64,000 nt of DNA, taken from NCBI GenBank assembly GCA_003996215.1, contig QJPP01007248.1, forward strand, positions 620,001 to 684,000, given 5' to 3'. The notes below the pieces were generated by a model. It saw nothing but the letters and a program-made list of their open reading frames with translations, was not told the origin of the DNA and made no database searches. Of this stretch, positions 33,202 through 44,477 are shown one piece after another; position 1 is the first letter of the stretch; each line of letters opens with the position of its first letter. Origin of the DNA: Jaltomata sinuosa (Eukaryota > Streptophyta > Magnoliopsida > Solanales > Solanaceae). The translations under genes and the position numbers were made by a program.

Positions 33202-35391
33202 GTAGGTTACGGTTTATTTTCCCTAGACTCCGCATATATAGAATAAAATTGTATAAATGGGCATCCTTGGGTTGGTTTATTAGGTTGCTACCACAGACCT
33301 CGACCGCTTTATTAATGTCCGCCTACTTTTGTTCCTCCGTTGCTTGTAGTATTTGCTGATATATTTTATTTACCCTTGTGGTCCTGTGAGGCCTTGTTGA
33401 CTCTGAAACATAGAAGGTGGGATTTTGGGAATGTCCGCGAGTCCCGGGCATAGAATTATCCTTCTAGGCTGGTTATGCTTGCTGAGTAGCTGTGGGCCTG
33501 TGCAGGGTCGATAGGTTGATTGTGAGCTGCGGGGCAGCTGTTGTGTGTGATCATACCATTTCCATGCATATAAAGAGGTTTTATCCATGTTTTACTGTGG
33601 TTTTGGCTTTGGGCCTACTGGCACTGTTTTCTAAACCTTGCATGGCCCGGGGGGGCCCGTTTTTGATGGAAATGATTTGGAAATGGTTGATTTCACTTGT
33701 GGAGATTTTTGGGCAAGAAAGTAAAATTATGTTTAAAATCATCAGTTTTATGATTATCGCTAGACTCGGCAGGGCCGGGGTGCTAGTTGAGTTTTCTTGT
33801 TACTTGAGATGATTTTAGCCTCGGTTGGACTGAACACCTGAGATGACTTTTTACTGTTTAGACCCGGCTACGCCCGGGCACCCTGGGAGGGGTTTTTGGG
33901 ATATTTTCCTACTATTTTTAGTCCTGGACAGGGTCTGGGCATGCATATTCGAGACTGGGTCTCTATCTTGATATCGAGACTGGGTCTCTATCTTGAATAC
34001 ACTGTTCTGATACTGAGATTTAGTAATGGGGTCTGGGACATTTCCATGGACCTTGCTATCCGGGCCAGGGTTACGGCTGCGTGTGCCGGAAGAGGGGTAT
34101 ACGGGCAGAGTCCTTCCATGGGAACCTACCTGCTGGCCGGATCGGCGCCGGAGGAGGTACATACAGAGATACTATGGCACTTGAGATCTTCATGCATCAT
34201 ATCATTCATGGTTTGAGGTTCCACCCTTGTTTGCTGTTTGCTGATTGTACGCTCCGGTAGTATGGGATGCCGGAGGGTTTGTTTTCATTTGTTTGTGTTC
34301 CTCGGTTGTATGGGCGGCCGAGGGACTGTAGGTAGACTTTTGCTTTTTACTTATAGAATTGTTCTTTATTATGGATAAGTATGAGATTGGTGTGATTAGT
34401 TGAGTTTGATTCATGTCTCTGAGCATGCCTATTGTCACTCTTTCTCTCTTCTTATTACACTTGAGGTTACCGGTATACCGTCCATTTTGTAAACTTATTT
34501 TATATACACTGTTATTGCAAGGACCCCAGGTGCGTTATTTCTTACTTTCACCTGTGCCTTTGGTGTGTATATTCTGCTTACTAGCCTCATATGTGGTTCT
34601 GTTGGTTTCCCTCTGGGCTAGTTCCTGTGTACCTTTCGTTGATTTCTGTGACTACTTGCTTCTATTTTGTCTATTACTGCGCTTTTATCTTATATGTGCC
34701 CAGTCGGCCTATGATACCTACTGGGTACCTTATGCTTCACATTTGGTGCTCACCCCTACCCCCTGCATCTTTGGGTGCAGATCCTAGCGTGGGCCATCGC
34801 CGATAGATCATTGTGATTCGTGCTTGGAGATCTGTTGGAGACTACTTCAGGCTGAGGGTGAGCTCTTGGCGATCGGAGCTTAGCTTTAGTTTATCTTTTG
34901 CTTCATGTACTCTATTACCATTCAGAGACATCTGTATATATTCTTTTGGTTTATTTGCACTCCATGTATGTAGTTGGGCTCTGTCCTATGATACCAGGTC
35001 TTGGGGTTTGGTTTAGTTTCCGCATATGTATATATTTATATACCTATTATCTATTTTATTCGTCTTGTTCTCTTATTTGTTGGATAGTAGCCCATTACTA
35101 ACTGTTTTGGGCTACAGGGATTGGTTCACCTACCGGGGGTTGTAGGTGCCATCATGACCGAGAAATTGGGTCGTGACAACTTGGTATCAGAGCTTTAGGT
35201 TCACCGGTGTCATCAGTATAGGAGCCAATGTCTAGTAGAGTCCTACGGATCGGGGCGGAGACGTCCGTACTCAATCTTTGGGAGGCTACAGTGGCATTTT
35301 AGGAAATTCAACTCTTTCATTGCTTCTGTGTCGTGCGTACAACCCTTGAAGTTTCTGGAGATCTCATTTGTTCTACTTCATTCTTCCGCAG
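33202..35391 (+). other. Candidate leader intron of element D
   Basis: The donor ACAG/GTAGGTTACGG sits at 33201/33202. The acceptor CATTCTTCCGCAG has its AG at 35390-35391, and the gag ATG follows immediately at 35392. Splicing would remove 2190 nt, including the rest of the LTR and the primer-binding site, and join a short leader straight to the gag start. Element F has the same donor word (60788) and an acceptor abutting its gag ATG (62505). Unspliced RNA would still be needed as genome. Confidence 0.5.
35182..35193 (+). other. Primer-binding site of element D
   Basis: TGGTATCAGAGC starts three bases after the LTR end at 35178. It is the tRNA-iMet primer type, unchanged. Confidence 0.9.
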
Positions 35392-36700
35392 ATGGTTCGT
35401 ACGAGATCATCGGCAGCACGCGAGGATGAGCCTCCCACTCCAGCTAGGGGTCGAGGACGCCCTCGAACAGTGGCACCTGCTAGAGCTGCTAGCGTGGAGA
35501 TAGAGCCCGAGCAGCATGTGGTTCAGGGGGCAGCCCAGGTACCACCAGCTCCAGCGCCAGCTCCAGTACCAGCTCCAGTGCCCACTTATGTGCCAGCTCC
35601 AGCCGCAGCTCCGTCTCCAGATATTCGGGGATTACTATTACAGCTTTTGGGTGTGATTGGAGAGCGGCCTTCTGAGGTAGCGCAGACATCCGCTCAGGGG
35701 GCAGCCCTGGGTGCACAGAGCCCAGGAGCGCAGCCTGCTACTATGGCTCCCCGTGCGGAGGTTATTCCGGTTCCATCTGTTGCCAGCCTCTTGCTCCTCG
35801 CCCAGCTATGACAGAGTCAGAGCAGAAGGCGTTGGGTAGGTTTTTGAGGTTAGCACCTCCGAGGTTTGCGGGTACTTCTGGACAGGATCCACATGACTTT
35901 ATTACCACCTGTGAGGAGATGTTGCATCATCTGGGTTTGTTGGAGACTCACGGGGTTGGTTATACTACCTACCAGTTGGAGGGCCCAGCGAAGTTATGGT
36001 GGAGGGCTCAGGTTGCTTGTAGACCACCATCGTCACCTCCTTTGACCTGGTCTGAGTTTTATGAGCCTTTATGGCCAAGTTCCTACCCCAGAGTGATCGG
36101 GAGCGTCGCAGGGAGCAGTTTACTCACCTTGTGCAGGGTCTACGACTATCTCGGAGTATGAGACCCGTTTTCATCAGCTAGCACCGTTCGGAGCTATGAT
36201 CATTCCTACTGAGGCTGATAGGATTCGCAGATTTGTATGGGGTTTGAGGCCAGAGATCAGACAGCCAGCTGAGATATTGATTGCCAGTGGTCGGTCATTC
36301 CAGGCCATTGTAGACTATGCTCGCACTGTGGAGGACTTACAGCGACATGATCAGGGGCCCAGAGATAAGAGGCCTCGGCATCAGGGTGTTTATAGTGGTT
36401 CCAGATATGGGGGTAGAGGTCCTGGCCAGTGGAGTCGGAGTTATCAGCCACAGCAGTACCAGGGTCAGTCCAGCCGTCCGGTTTAGGCTTCCCTTCAGAC
36501 TTTCGATAGTACCCAGTTCGAGCAGGGTCAGGGCAGCCATCAGGGCTATAGCGGCCAGTCTTCGAGGGGTACAGTTTCTGGGGCATCAGGTCGTGGTGGT
36601 CATACGGGATTTGCTGGTTCTTCTCGACAGAGTAGGCCATCAGGGGCTTGTTTTACTTGTGGTGCAATAGGTCACTTTGCTAGAGATTGCCCACAGCAGG
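35392..36700 (+). pseudogene. gag: gag of element D with intact zinc knuckle
   Basis: Structural protein. The ATG at 35392 begins MVRTRSSAAREDEPPTPARG, a basic N-terminus, followed by an Ala/Pro-rich repeat region (about codons 45-75, PAPAPAPVPAPVP). The capsid part starts MTESEQKALGRFLRLAPPRF at 35808 in another frame and runs to about 36160 (THGVGYTTYQLEGPAKLWW). A third segment from 36196 (PTEADRIRRFVWGLRPEIRQ) returns to the first frame. A TAG at 36484-36486 interrupts the Gln/Arg/Gly-rich linker. The CCHC knuckle CFTCGAIGHFARDC at about 36652-36693 is complete, C-X2-C-X4-H-X4-C. Frameshifts lie near 35795 and between about 36065 and 36190. There is no stop between knuckle and protease, so gag and pol share a frame. 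Confidence 0.88.
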
Positions 36701-38690
36701 GGACAGTCCAGTTGGCCGAGCCTTTACGGGTAGTTCAGCCCCCGGCTAGAGGGGGTGGTCGTCAGAGTAGAGGTAGTGCTCCGCGTGGTAGAGCAGGTGG
36801 TAGGGATGGCGGTCGGGCAAGTGGAGGTCGTCATCAGTTTTATGCGGTCCCTAGGAGACCAGAGGCAGAGGCCTCTGATGCTGTGATTACAGGTACGATT
36901 TCTGTGTGCCATCAGTCTGCTATGGCTTTATTTGATCCTGGATCCACTTGTTCATATGTATCTGCCTACTTTGTGCCTTGTTTGGGGTTGGCTAGTGAGC
37001 CATTATCTGTTCCTGTTTCTGTTTCGACCCCAGTAGGAGATTCTTTAGTAGTGGATCGGATTGTGAGATCCTGTATGTTATCTGTTGGTGATTCAGAGAC
37101 TTGGGGTGATTTGATGATTCTTGATATGCTAGATTTTGATGTGATACTGGGCATGGACTGGTTATCCCCTCACCGTGTGGTTTTGGATTGTTATGCCAAG
37201 ACCATTACCATAGCTGTGCCCGGTGTATCCCCGGTTGTGTGGCAGGGTTCGGTTAGCCATGCACCATCTGGGATCATCTCTTGTCTTCGAGCTAGGAAGT
37301 TGATTTCCCGTGGGTGTTTAGCTTATCTGGCATATGTCCGAGATGTTAGTGCTGAACCCACTTCTCCTGAGTCTGTTCCTGTGGTTAGAGACTTCCTCGA
37401 TGTGTTTCCTACCGACCTGCCAGGCCTTCCACCTGAGAGAGATATTGATTTTGCTATTGAGCTAGAGCCGGGCACTAGGCCCATTTCTATTCCTCCTTAC
37501 CGTATGGCTCCTGCTGAGTTGAGGGAGCTTAAGGAGCAGCTCCAGGATCTGTTAGCTAAGGGGTTTATTAGACCTAGTGTGTCACCGTGGGGTGCTCCTG
37601 TTCTCTTCGTGAAGAAGAAGGATGGGTCGATGCGCATGTGTATTGATTATCGGCAGCTGAATAGGGTGACAATGAAGAATAGGTATCCGTTGCCGAGGAT
37701 TGATGATTTGTTCGACCAGCTTCAGGGTTCAGTCGTGTTTTCGAAGATTGATTTGAGGTCTGGCTACCATCAGCTGAGGATTAGGGCGGAGGACATCCTT
37801 AAGACAGCATTCAGGACACGTTATGGCCATTATGAGTTCCTGGTGATGTCTTTTGGGTTGACTAATGCCCCCGCAGCCTTTATGAATTTGATGCACATGG
37901 TTCTTGGCCCGTATTTGGACTCGTTTGTGATAGTTTTTATAGACGACATCTTGGTATACTCGCATAGTAGAGATGAGCATGAGCAACACTTGAGGGTTAT
38001 ACCCCAGACTTTGAGAGATCATCGGCTTTATGCCCAAGTTCTCAAAGTGTGAGTTTTGGCTTGAGTCAGTTGCATTCCTAGGGCACGTGGTGTCTAAGGA
38101 TGGGATTAGGGTTGATCCGGGAAAGATTTCAGCGGTTTGTGAGTGGCCTAGACCTACTACTGTTACTGAGGTTCGCAGCTTTATTGGGTTAGCAGGTTAC
38201 TACAGACGGTTCGTTGAGGGATTTTCTTCCATAGAAGCACCCTTGACTATGCTGACTAGGAAGGACGTCCCATTTCAGTGGTCGGATCAGTGTGAGGATA
38301 GCTTCCAGAGGCTTAAGGTCTTATTGACTTCAGCTCCAGTTTTGACTTTGCCGGTTGAGGGTCAGAGCTTCTCCGTGTATTGTGATGCTTCTGGGGTTGG
38401 TCTTGGTTGTGTGTTGATGCAGCAGGGTCGAGTAATAGCATATGCGTCGAGGCAGCTGAAGGTTCACGAGCGCAACTACCCCACTCATGACTTAGAGTTG
38501 GCGGCGGTAGTTTTCGCGCTCAAGATCTGGAGGCATTACTTATATGGAGTTCACTGTGATATCTTCACCGATCACCTGTAGTCTTCAGTATATCACGAGT
38601 CAGCGGGAGTTGAACTCGAGGCAGAGGAGATAGGTCGAGTTACTGAAGGACTATGACTTCACTATTCTGTATCATCCGGGCAAGGCAAAC
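36701..38690 (+). pseudogene. pol: pol N-half of element D: protease, RT, RNase H
   Basis: Open from 36712 to 38037 without a stop. The Gly/Arg-rich linker leads into the protease with ALFDPGSTCSYVSAYF near 36925 and FDVILGMDWLSPH near 37135. RT spans about 37480-38150 with CIDYRQLNRVTMKNRYPLPR, FSKIDLRSGYHQL, SFGLTNAPAAF and catalytic FIDD at about 37935-37946. A frameshift near 38035 moves the frame, which then carries KFSKCEFWL, GLAGYYRRFVEGFS and RNase H (VYCDASGVGLG near 38375; THDLELAAVVFALK near 38485). A second shift near 38576 precedes the end of RNase H (YHPGKANVVADALSR near 38670). Catalytic residues are otherwise present. Protease has DPG instead of DTG or DSG, as in element A. 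Confidence 0.9.
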
Positions 38691-40302
38691 GTGGTAGCGG
38701 ATGCCTTAAGTCGGAAGACAGTGAGTATGGGTAGCCTAGCTTCTCTTTCAGTTTTAGAGCGACCGTTGGCCTGGGACATCCAGTCCTTGGCTAACCGTTT
38801 GGTTAGGCTTGACTTGTCGGATCCTAGCAGAGTTCTCGCCAGTATTGAGGTTCGTTCTACTTTGATTGATCAGATTCAGGGCCGTCAGTTTGAGGATCAT
38901 CAGTTGTGTGACCTTCGTGATCGGGTTGTTCAGGGTGAGACCGGTCGGGCTACTCTAGATTCAGATGGGGGTCTGAGGTTTGATAGTCGCCTATGTGTTC
39001 CGAGGATTAGTGATTTGATTCAGTTGAATATTCGTGAGGCACATTGTACTAGATATTCCATTTCACGCCTGGCTACAGGAAGATGTGATAGAGACTTGAG
39101 GCAGCTTTACTGGTGGAGTGGTATGAAGCGGGAATATAAGGCGGAGTTTGTATCTCGGTGCTTGCAACTGTCAGCGGGTTAATTCGGCAATAATGAGAAC
39201 CTGGTGGTTTGATGGCAGCGACTTCCCATTCCTGAGTGGAAGTTGGGAAGGGATTACTATGGACTTCGTTGTTGGTTTTGCCCGTAACTTCTCATGTGGG
39301 TTTGATTCCATATGGGTGATTGTTGATAGGCTGACTAAGTCAGCACATTTCTTGCCCAGTTCAGACTTCTTTATGGGTGCAGAGAGGTTAGCTCAGATCT
39401 ACCTTCGTGAGATTGTTCGGTTGCATGGGGTCCCAGCTTCTATTATTTCAGACCGCGGCACTCAGTTCACATCTCAGTTCTGGAGGGCTATTCAGCGAGA
39501 TTTGGGTACAGAGGTTCATCTTAGTACCGCTTTCCACCCTCAGACAGATGGCCAGTCCGAGAGGACCATTCAGATTTTGGAGGACATGCTTCGAGCCTGT
39601 GTTCTTGACTTTGGAGGTTCTTGGGATCAGTTTGTTCCCTTGGCAGAGTTTGCTTATAATAACAGCTTCCATTCGAGTATCGGCATGGCACCTTTTGAGG
39701 CTTTGTATGGCAGGCGTTGCAGATCACCGGTAGGTTGGTTTGATGGTTTTAGTGCTGGGCCACAGAGCACAGATTTGCTTCGAGATTCCTTAGACCGAGT
39801 CCGAGTGATTCAGGACAGACTTCGGGCAGCTCAGAGCAGGCAGAAGAGTTATGCTGATCGTCGGCTTCGTGCCTTGGAGTTTAGCGTCGGTGACTTGGTG
39901 TTTCTCCGTGTATCTCCCATGAAGGGCGTGATGAGATTTGGTAGGCGGGGCAAGCTTAGCCCCAGGTACATTGGGCCGTTTGAGATTCTGCAGAGGGTTG
40001 GTAGCGTTGCCTATCAGTTAGCCTTACCTCCGATGTTTTCAGCTATACATCCTGTGTTTCATGTTTCGATGCTGCGTCGGTATGTCCCAGATGAGTCTCA
40101 CGTGTTGCAGTGGGATTCAGTTCAGTTGGATGAGGGTTTAGCTTTTGTTGAGGAGCCGGCAGCTATTTTGGCCAGAGATGTCAGGAGATTGAGGTCTCGA
40201 GAGATCCCGGTTGTTAAGGTTCAGTGGAGGCACCGTCCAGTCGAGGAGGCTACCTGGGAGACCGAGAGAGATATGCGGGATCAGTATCCGCAGCTATTTT
40301 AG
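38691..40302 (+). pseudogene. pol: pol C-half of element D: integrase and chromodomain
   Basis: The integrase N-terminal zinc region (38990-39180) is damaged. The first His pair is replaced by a shifted reading (YSISRLATGRC) and the second Cys pair reads CLQL, with a frameshift near 39170. The catalytic core, in one frame from about 39200 to 40302, is complete: TMDFVVGFA, ASIISDRGTQF and QTDGQSERTIQILED supply D, D and E. The GPY/F motif is GPFEILQRVGSVAYQLALP. The chromodomain forms the C-terminus (AAILARDVRRLRSREIPVVK to ATWETERDMRDQYPQLF) and ends in TAG at 40300-40302. Length and order match Tekay/Del-group integrases. Confidence 0.9.
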
Positions 40303-40329
40303 CCTTCAGGTACCCCCTTGACCTTGACT

Positions 40330-40363
40330 TTCGAGGACGAAAGCCCTTTTTAGTAGTGGATGA
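40330..40363 (+). promoter_or_regulatory. Polypurine tract region of element D, degenerate
   Basis: The conserved TTTCGAGGACGAAAG word is present. The tract before the LTR reads AGTAGTGGATGA and not an uninterrupted GGGGGAG run, so plus-strand priming would be weak. Located by its position next to the LTR start at 40364. Confidence 0.55.
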
Positions 40364-43300
40364 TGTAATGACCCTTCCGGTCATTCCCACGTTTAAGTTT
40401 TGAAGTCAAGCAAATCGACAAAAGATAGCGTAAGACCTTTAACAAATTTTCTGAACCTTGGGTCAAATGTCTCGGAGCTTTTCTCCCAATATATAAAGAG
40501 TTAGAAGTCCCCCGAGATACCAAATCGAAGGTCTACGAGTCTAGTTTCCAACGCACAAAACCTCACGTCCAACGGATCTCGGAGTAAAGAGTTATGACTG
40601 TTTTACCGCGGACTGTCTGGCAGAAAATGGGTTGCGAACCGGGTCGCGAACCGGGTCGGGTTAAACGCGATTTAAGCCTCGACGTCACGTTTTAAAATGC
40701 CATTTCAGTTCCAAAACAGTGATAAAATATAAGGGAGGATCCCGAGAGAATTCTTGAATGTCGAAATCGTGCGTAGGCGAATTACGAGCCTAAACTTAAG
40801 AACTTTATAAGTATCGTGCGTGTATTTGAAAATACGTTATTTAAAAGTTGAATTTGGTACAAATTATATTATTATTGCCTTTTCAAAATATTTTAAAGGT
40901 TTATGAAAAATATATTTGATACATTATAAGTATATATGTATTTATTTTATAAGGTTTTTATACTCCGTAATATTTTAACGGAGATAGTAAATTTAATTAT
41001 GTTAAAATTTATTATTATAATATAGTAGGTTTTATTGGAAATGATTTTCTATCAATTATGGTATATTTAAAGTATTATATTTATTTTACCACGAATTTAC
41101 GCAATACCCGAATATATACTTAACGGGTCGAGTTGGTTGCCACCTCCACTTCCACGTGGAAGTGGAGGGCTAACCCAACACTTACCAAGTGTGAAAGGTG
41201 GCAGCATCTCAACATTGAAATGATGCTGCCTAACTCATATGTGATTTACATATGTAATTAAGAATTGCATAATTTGCATACTACTGTACATCACATTTGT
41301 TACGTAAGGAGTATTGTGAGAGGAAAACTTTGTGTTAATTATTCAATTTCTGAAAGGAAAATCAATTATCTACGTTAAGTTATTCCGTCCCAAATCCGAA
41401 TCCGATTCCGATTTAGTTTTGGATTTTCTCGGAGTGGTTCGAGCTTGGACATCGTTGTTCCAGCAGCTTGTCGTCGGACGACAGGTAGGTTACGGTTTAT
41501 TTTCCCTAGACTCCGTATATATAAAATAAAATTGTATTAATGGGCATCCTTGGGTTGGTTTATTAGGTTGGTACCACAGACCTTGACCGCTTTATTCATG
41601 TCCGCCTATTTTTGTTCCTCCGTTGCTTGTAGTATTTGCCGGATATATTTTATTTACCCTTGTGGTCCTGTGAGGCCTTGTTGACTCTGGAACATAGAAG
41701 GTGGGATTTTGGGAATGTCCGCGAGTCCCGGGCATAGAATTATCCTTCTAGGCTGGTTATGCTTGCTGAGTAGCTGTGGGCCTGTGCAGGGTCGATAGGT
41801 TGATTGTGAGCTGCGGGGCAGCTATTGTGTGTGATCATACCATTTCCATGCATATAAAGAGGTTTTATCCATGTTTTACTGTGGTTTTGGCTTCGGGCCT
41901 ACTGGCACTGTTTTCTAAACCTTGCATGGCCCGGGGGGCCCGTTTTTGATGGAAATGATTTGGAAATGGTTGATTTCACTTGTGGAGATTTTTGGGCAAG
42001 AAAGTAAAATTATGTTTAAAATCATCAGTTTTACGACTATCGCTAGACTCGGCAGGGCCGGAGTGCTGGTTGAGTTTTCTTACTACTTGAGATGATTTTT
42101 AGCCTCGGTTGGACCGAGCACCTGAGATGACTTTTTACTGTTTAGACCCGGTTACGCCCGGGCACCCTTGGAGGGGTTTTTGAGATATTTTCCTACTATT
42201 TTTAGTCCTGGACAGGGTCTGGGCATGCATATTCGAGACTGGGTCTCTATCTTGATATCGAGACTGGGTCTCTATCTTGATACATGTTCTGATACTGAGA
42301 TTTAGTATGGGGTCTGGGACCTCCATGGACCTTGCTATCCGGGCCAGGGGCTACGGGCTGCGTGTGCCGGAAGAGGGGTATACGGTGGAGTAGAGGTATA
42401 CGGGCAGAGTCCTTCCATGGAACCTACCTGCTGGGCCGGATCGGCGCCGGAGGAGGTACATACAGAGATACTATGGCACTTGAGATCTTCATGCATCATA
42501 TCATTCATGGTTCGAGGTTCCACCCTTGTTTGCTGTTTGCTGATTGTACGCTCCGGTAGTATGGGATGCCGGAGGGTTTGTTTTCACTTGTTTGTGTTCC
42601 TCGGTTGTATGGGCGGCCGAGGGACTGTAGGTAGACTTTTGCTTTTTACTTATAGAATTGTTCTCTATTATGGATAAGTATGAGATTGGTGTGATTAGTT
42701 GAGTTTGATTCATGTCTCTGAGCATGCCTATTGTCACTCTTTCTCTCTTCTTCTTACACTTGAGGTTACCGGTATACCGTCCATTTCGTAAACTTATTTT
42801 GTATACACTGTTATTGCAAGGACCCCAGGTGCGTTGTTTCTTACTTTCACCTGTGCCTATGGTGTGTATATTCTGCTTACTAGCCTCATATGTGGTTCTG
42901 TTGGTTTCCCTCTGGGCTAGTTCCTGTGTACCTTTCGTTGATTTCTGTGACTGATTGCTTCTATTCTGTCTATTACTGCTCTTTTATCTTATATGTGCCC
43001 AGTCGGCCTATGATACCTACTGGGTACCTTATGCTTCGCATTTGGTGCTCACCCTACCCCTGCATCTTTGGGTGCAGATCCTAGCGTGGGCATCGCCGTT
43101 AGATCGCTGTGATTCGTGCTTGGAGATCTGTTGAAGACTACTTCAGGCTGAGGGTGAGCTCTTGGCGATCGGAGCTTAGCTTTAGTTTATCTTTTGCTTC
43201 ATGTACTCTATTACCATTCAGAGACATCTGTATATATAGTTTTGGGTTATTTGTACTCCATGTATGTAGTTTGGCTCTGTACTATGATACCACGTCTTGG

Positions 43301-43473
43301 GGTTTGGTTTAGTTTCCGCATATGTATATATTTATATCCCTGTTATCTATTTTATTCGTCTTGTTCCCTTACTTGTTAGATAGTAGCCCATTACTAACTG
43401 TTCTGGGCTAGGGGATTGGTTCACCTATCGGGGGTTGTAGGTGCCATCATGACCGAGAAATTGGGTCGTGACA
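40364..43473 (+). repeat. 3' LTR of element D
   Basis: 3110 bp, TGTAATGACCC to GGTCGTGACA. Largely near-identical to the 5' LTR (U5 side best), but it differs in blocks: it lacks about 105 bp near its start, has different sequence at 41169 to about 41463, and carries an 18 bp tandem duplication of GGTATACGG-type sequence near 42375-42410. TATA at 40500-40508, palindrome at 41143-41168, donor at 41484/41485. Confidence 0.92.
41143..41168. promoter_or_regulatory. 26 bp perfect palindrome with central CACGTG (3' LTR of D)
   Basis: Identical to 32800-32825. Downstream there is a different inverted repeat (GGCAGCATC and GATGCTGCC, about 41207-41235) that the 5' LTR lacks. Confidence 0.85.
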
Positions 43474-44477
43474 TTTGAGTATATCAGAAAATTAGATGAT
43501 CAAAAGAAATCATTAAATATGATTGTGAATAAATGGTATACTAAAACTAAGGTGGTTGAATCTATAATTCCCCCATTAGAGGAAATTAGTTTACCCATAG
43601 ATGGTAGAGTTATTACTGCTACACCCTTTAAACTTATTATATTAGATACTAAGGGTGACCCTACAAATAAAGATATAAATTGGATAATTCTGTAAAATAA
43701 CTATACAAATCAACTGCTATATGTAGTCTCCAATCAAATCCTTAAGGCTGATAATAAATCAACTTTTAAAGATAAACCAAGTTCTTCCTATAATGATAAG
43801 GATAAGAAGTTAAAAACTCACCCAATATTTAAATTACCAGAATTTTAAAAGATAAATTCTCAAAATTTCAGGAAAAGTTTTAAATCACAGATGATCTTAA
43901 GAAAACAATTAACGGAAGATTAAAATCCGAATTAAAATTTAAAGATGATAAGTTCATAAGAACCATATCTGAAAAAACTAATAATGATATTAACAAGTTA
44001 AGTTCTAGATATTCTAATAAAAAGAACTATTATAAGAAACCCTCTTTTCGGATATGCAGTATGAAAAAATAAATTTTTATCTCGTACTTTATATTCTTGA
44101 AATGAAATTGCTAAATGAAATATTAATGGACTCGCGGAACATCAAATATACAATAAACTGCATAAAATGGAAATGACCATTATGGCATATCGAATGAAAA
44201 ACTCTACGGATAAATAAGCTGTCACATTAATTATAGCAGAATTTATGGGAATTTTAAAATATTGGTGGGATAATTACCTCACCGAGGATAATAAACAAAG
44301 TGTACAAAATGCTACTACTATTACTCAAGTTATTAAGACCGAACCTATGGAATAAACTTCTGAAAATAAAATTTCAAAAGATGCCACCGCTACTTTAATT
44401 TATAGCATAGATAAATATTTTATAGGAGAACCCCAACTTTTCAAAGATAGGAGTCTAGAGATCTTATTAAACCTATC
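43474..44477 (+). pseudogene. Probable endogenous pararetrovirus (caulimovirid) coat-protein-region fragment
   Basis: The left part (43468-43695 frame) reads TFEYIRKLDDQKKSLNMIVN and onward, Lys/Ile/Asn-rich. After several stops a frame at about 44130-44475 carries YNKLHKMEMTIMAYRMK and FMGILKYWWDNYLTEDNKQS. The pattern (G)xLKxWWDNYLT, preceded by a QxMTMxxxAYK-like segment, is typical of the coat-protein region of Solanaceae endogenous pararetroviruses as I remember them. A gag of another element is possible. AAA-rich codon use is unlike the neighbouring gypsy elements. It is cut on the left by the D LTR and on the right by the LINE tail, with stops at about 43695, 43846, 43919 and elsewhere. 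Non-functional. Confidence 0.5.

Larger units (their letters stand above)
31919..35178 (+). repeat. 5' LTR of element D
   Basis: 3260 bp, from TGTAATGACCC to GGTCGTGACA. Contains a TATA box (32149-32157), a 26 bp palindrome (32800-32825), a block unlike that in the 3' LTR (32826 to about 33180), a splice donor (33201/33202) and a duplicated ATCGAGACTGGGTCTCTATC-type unit near 33950-34005. About 105 bp near 31948-32052 are absent from the 3' LTR. The ORFs 33492-33812 and 34413-34787 lie in the LTR. The second is Leu-rich and is truncated in the other LTR, so neither looks like a gene. Confidence 0.92.
31919..43473 (+). mobile_element. Element D: long-LTR chromovirus (Tekay/Del-like), best preserved element
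   Basis: 11.56 kb with 5' LTR 31919-35178, primer site 35182-35193, gag-pol 35392-40302 and 3' LTR 40364-43473. Protein damage is about five frameshifts and one clear stop, far less than in A. Flanking pentamers are GGCCT (31914-31918) and TTTGA (43474-43478), which do not match. The left flank is element C and the right flank a pararetrovirus fragment. The element is either recombinant, or one flank was lost after insertion, or the assembly is wrong here. Confidence 0.9.

Noticed and set aside
33492..33812. 106-codon ORF with a hydrophobic stretch
   Set aside because: LTR sequence. It is not maintained in the 3' LTR because of a length change in the G/C run near 41935.
34413..34787. 124-codon Leu-rich, membrane-like ORF in the D 5' LTR
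   Set aside because: It lies inside the LTR. The copy in the 3' LTR stops after 80 codons and the composition follows from TTT/CTT-rich DNA. No envelope-like or other family match.
35182..35193. tRNA gene suggested by tRNA-complementary sequence
   Set aside because: Only the 12-base primer-binding complement is present, with no cloverleaf or promoter boxes.
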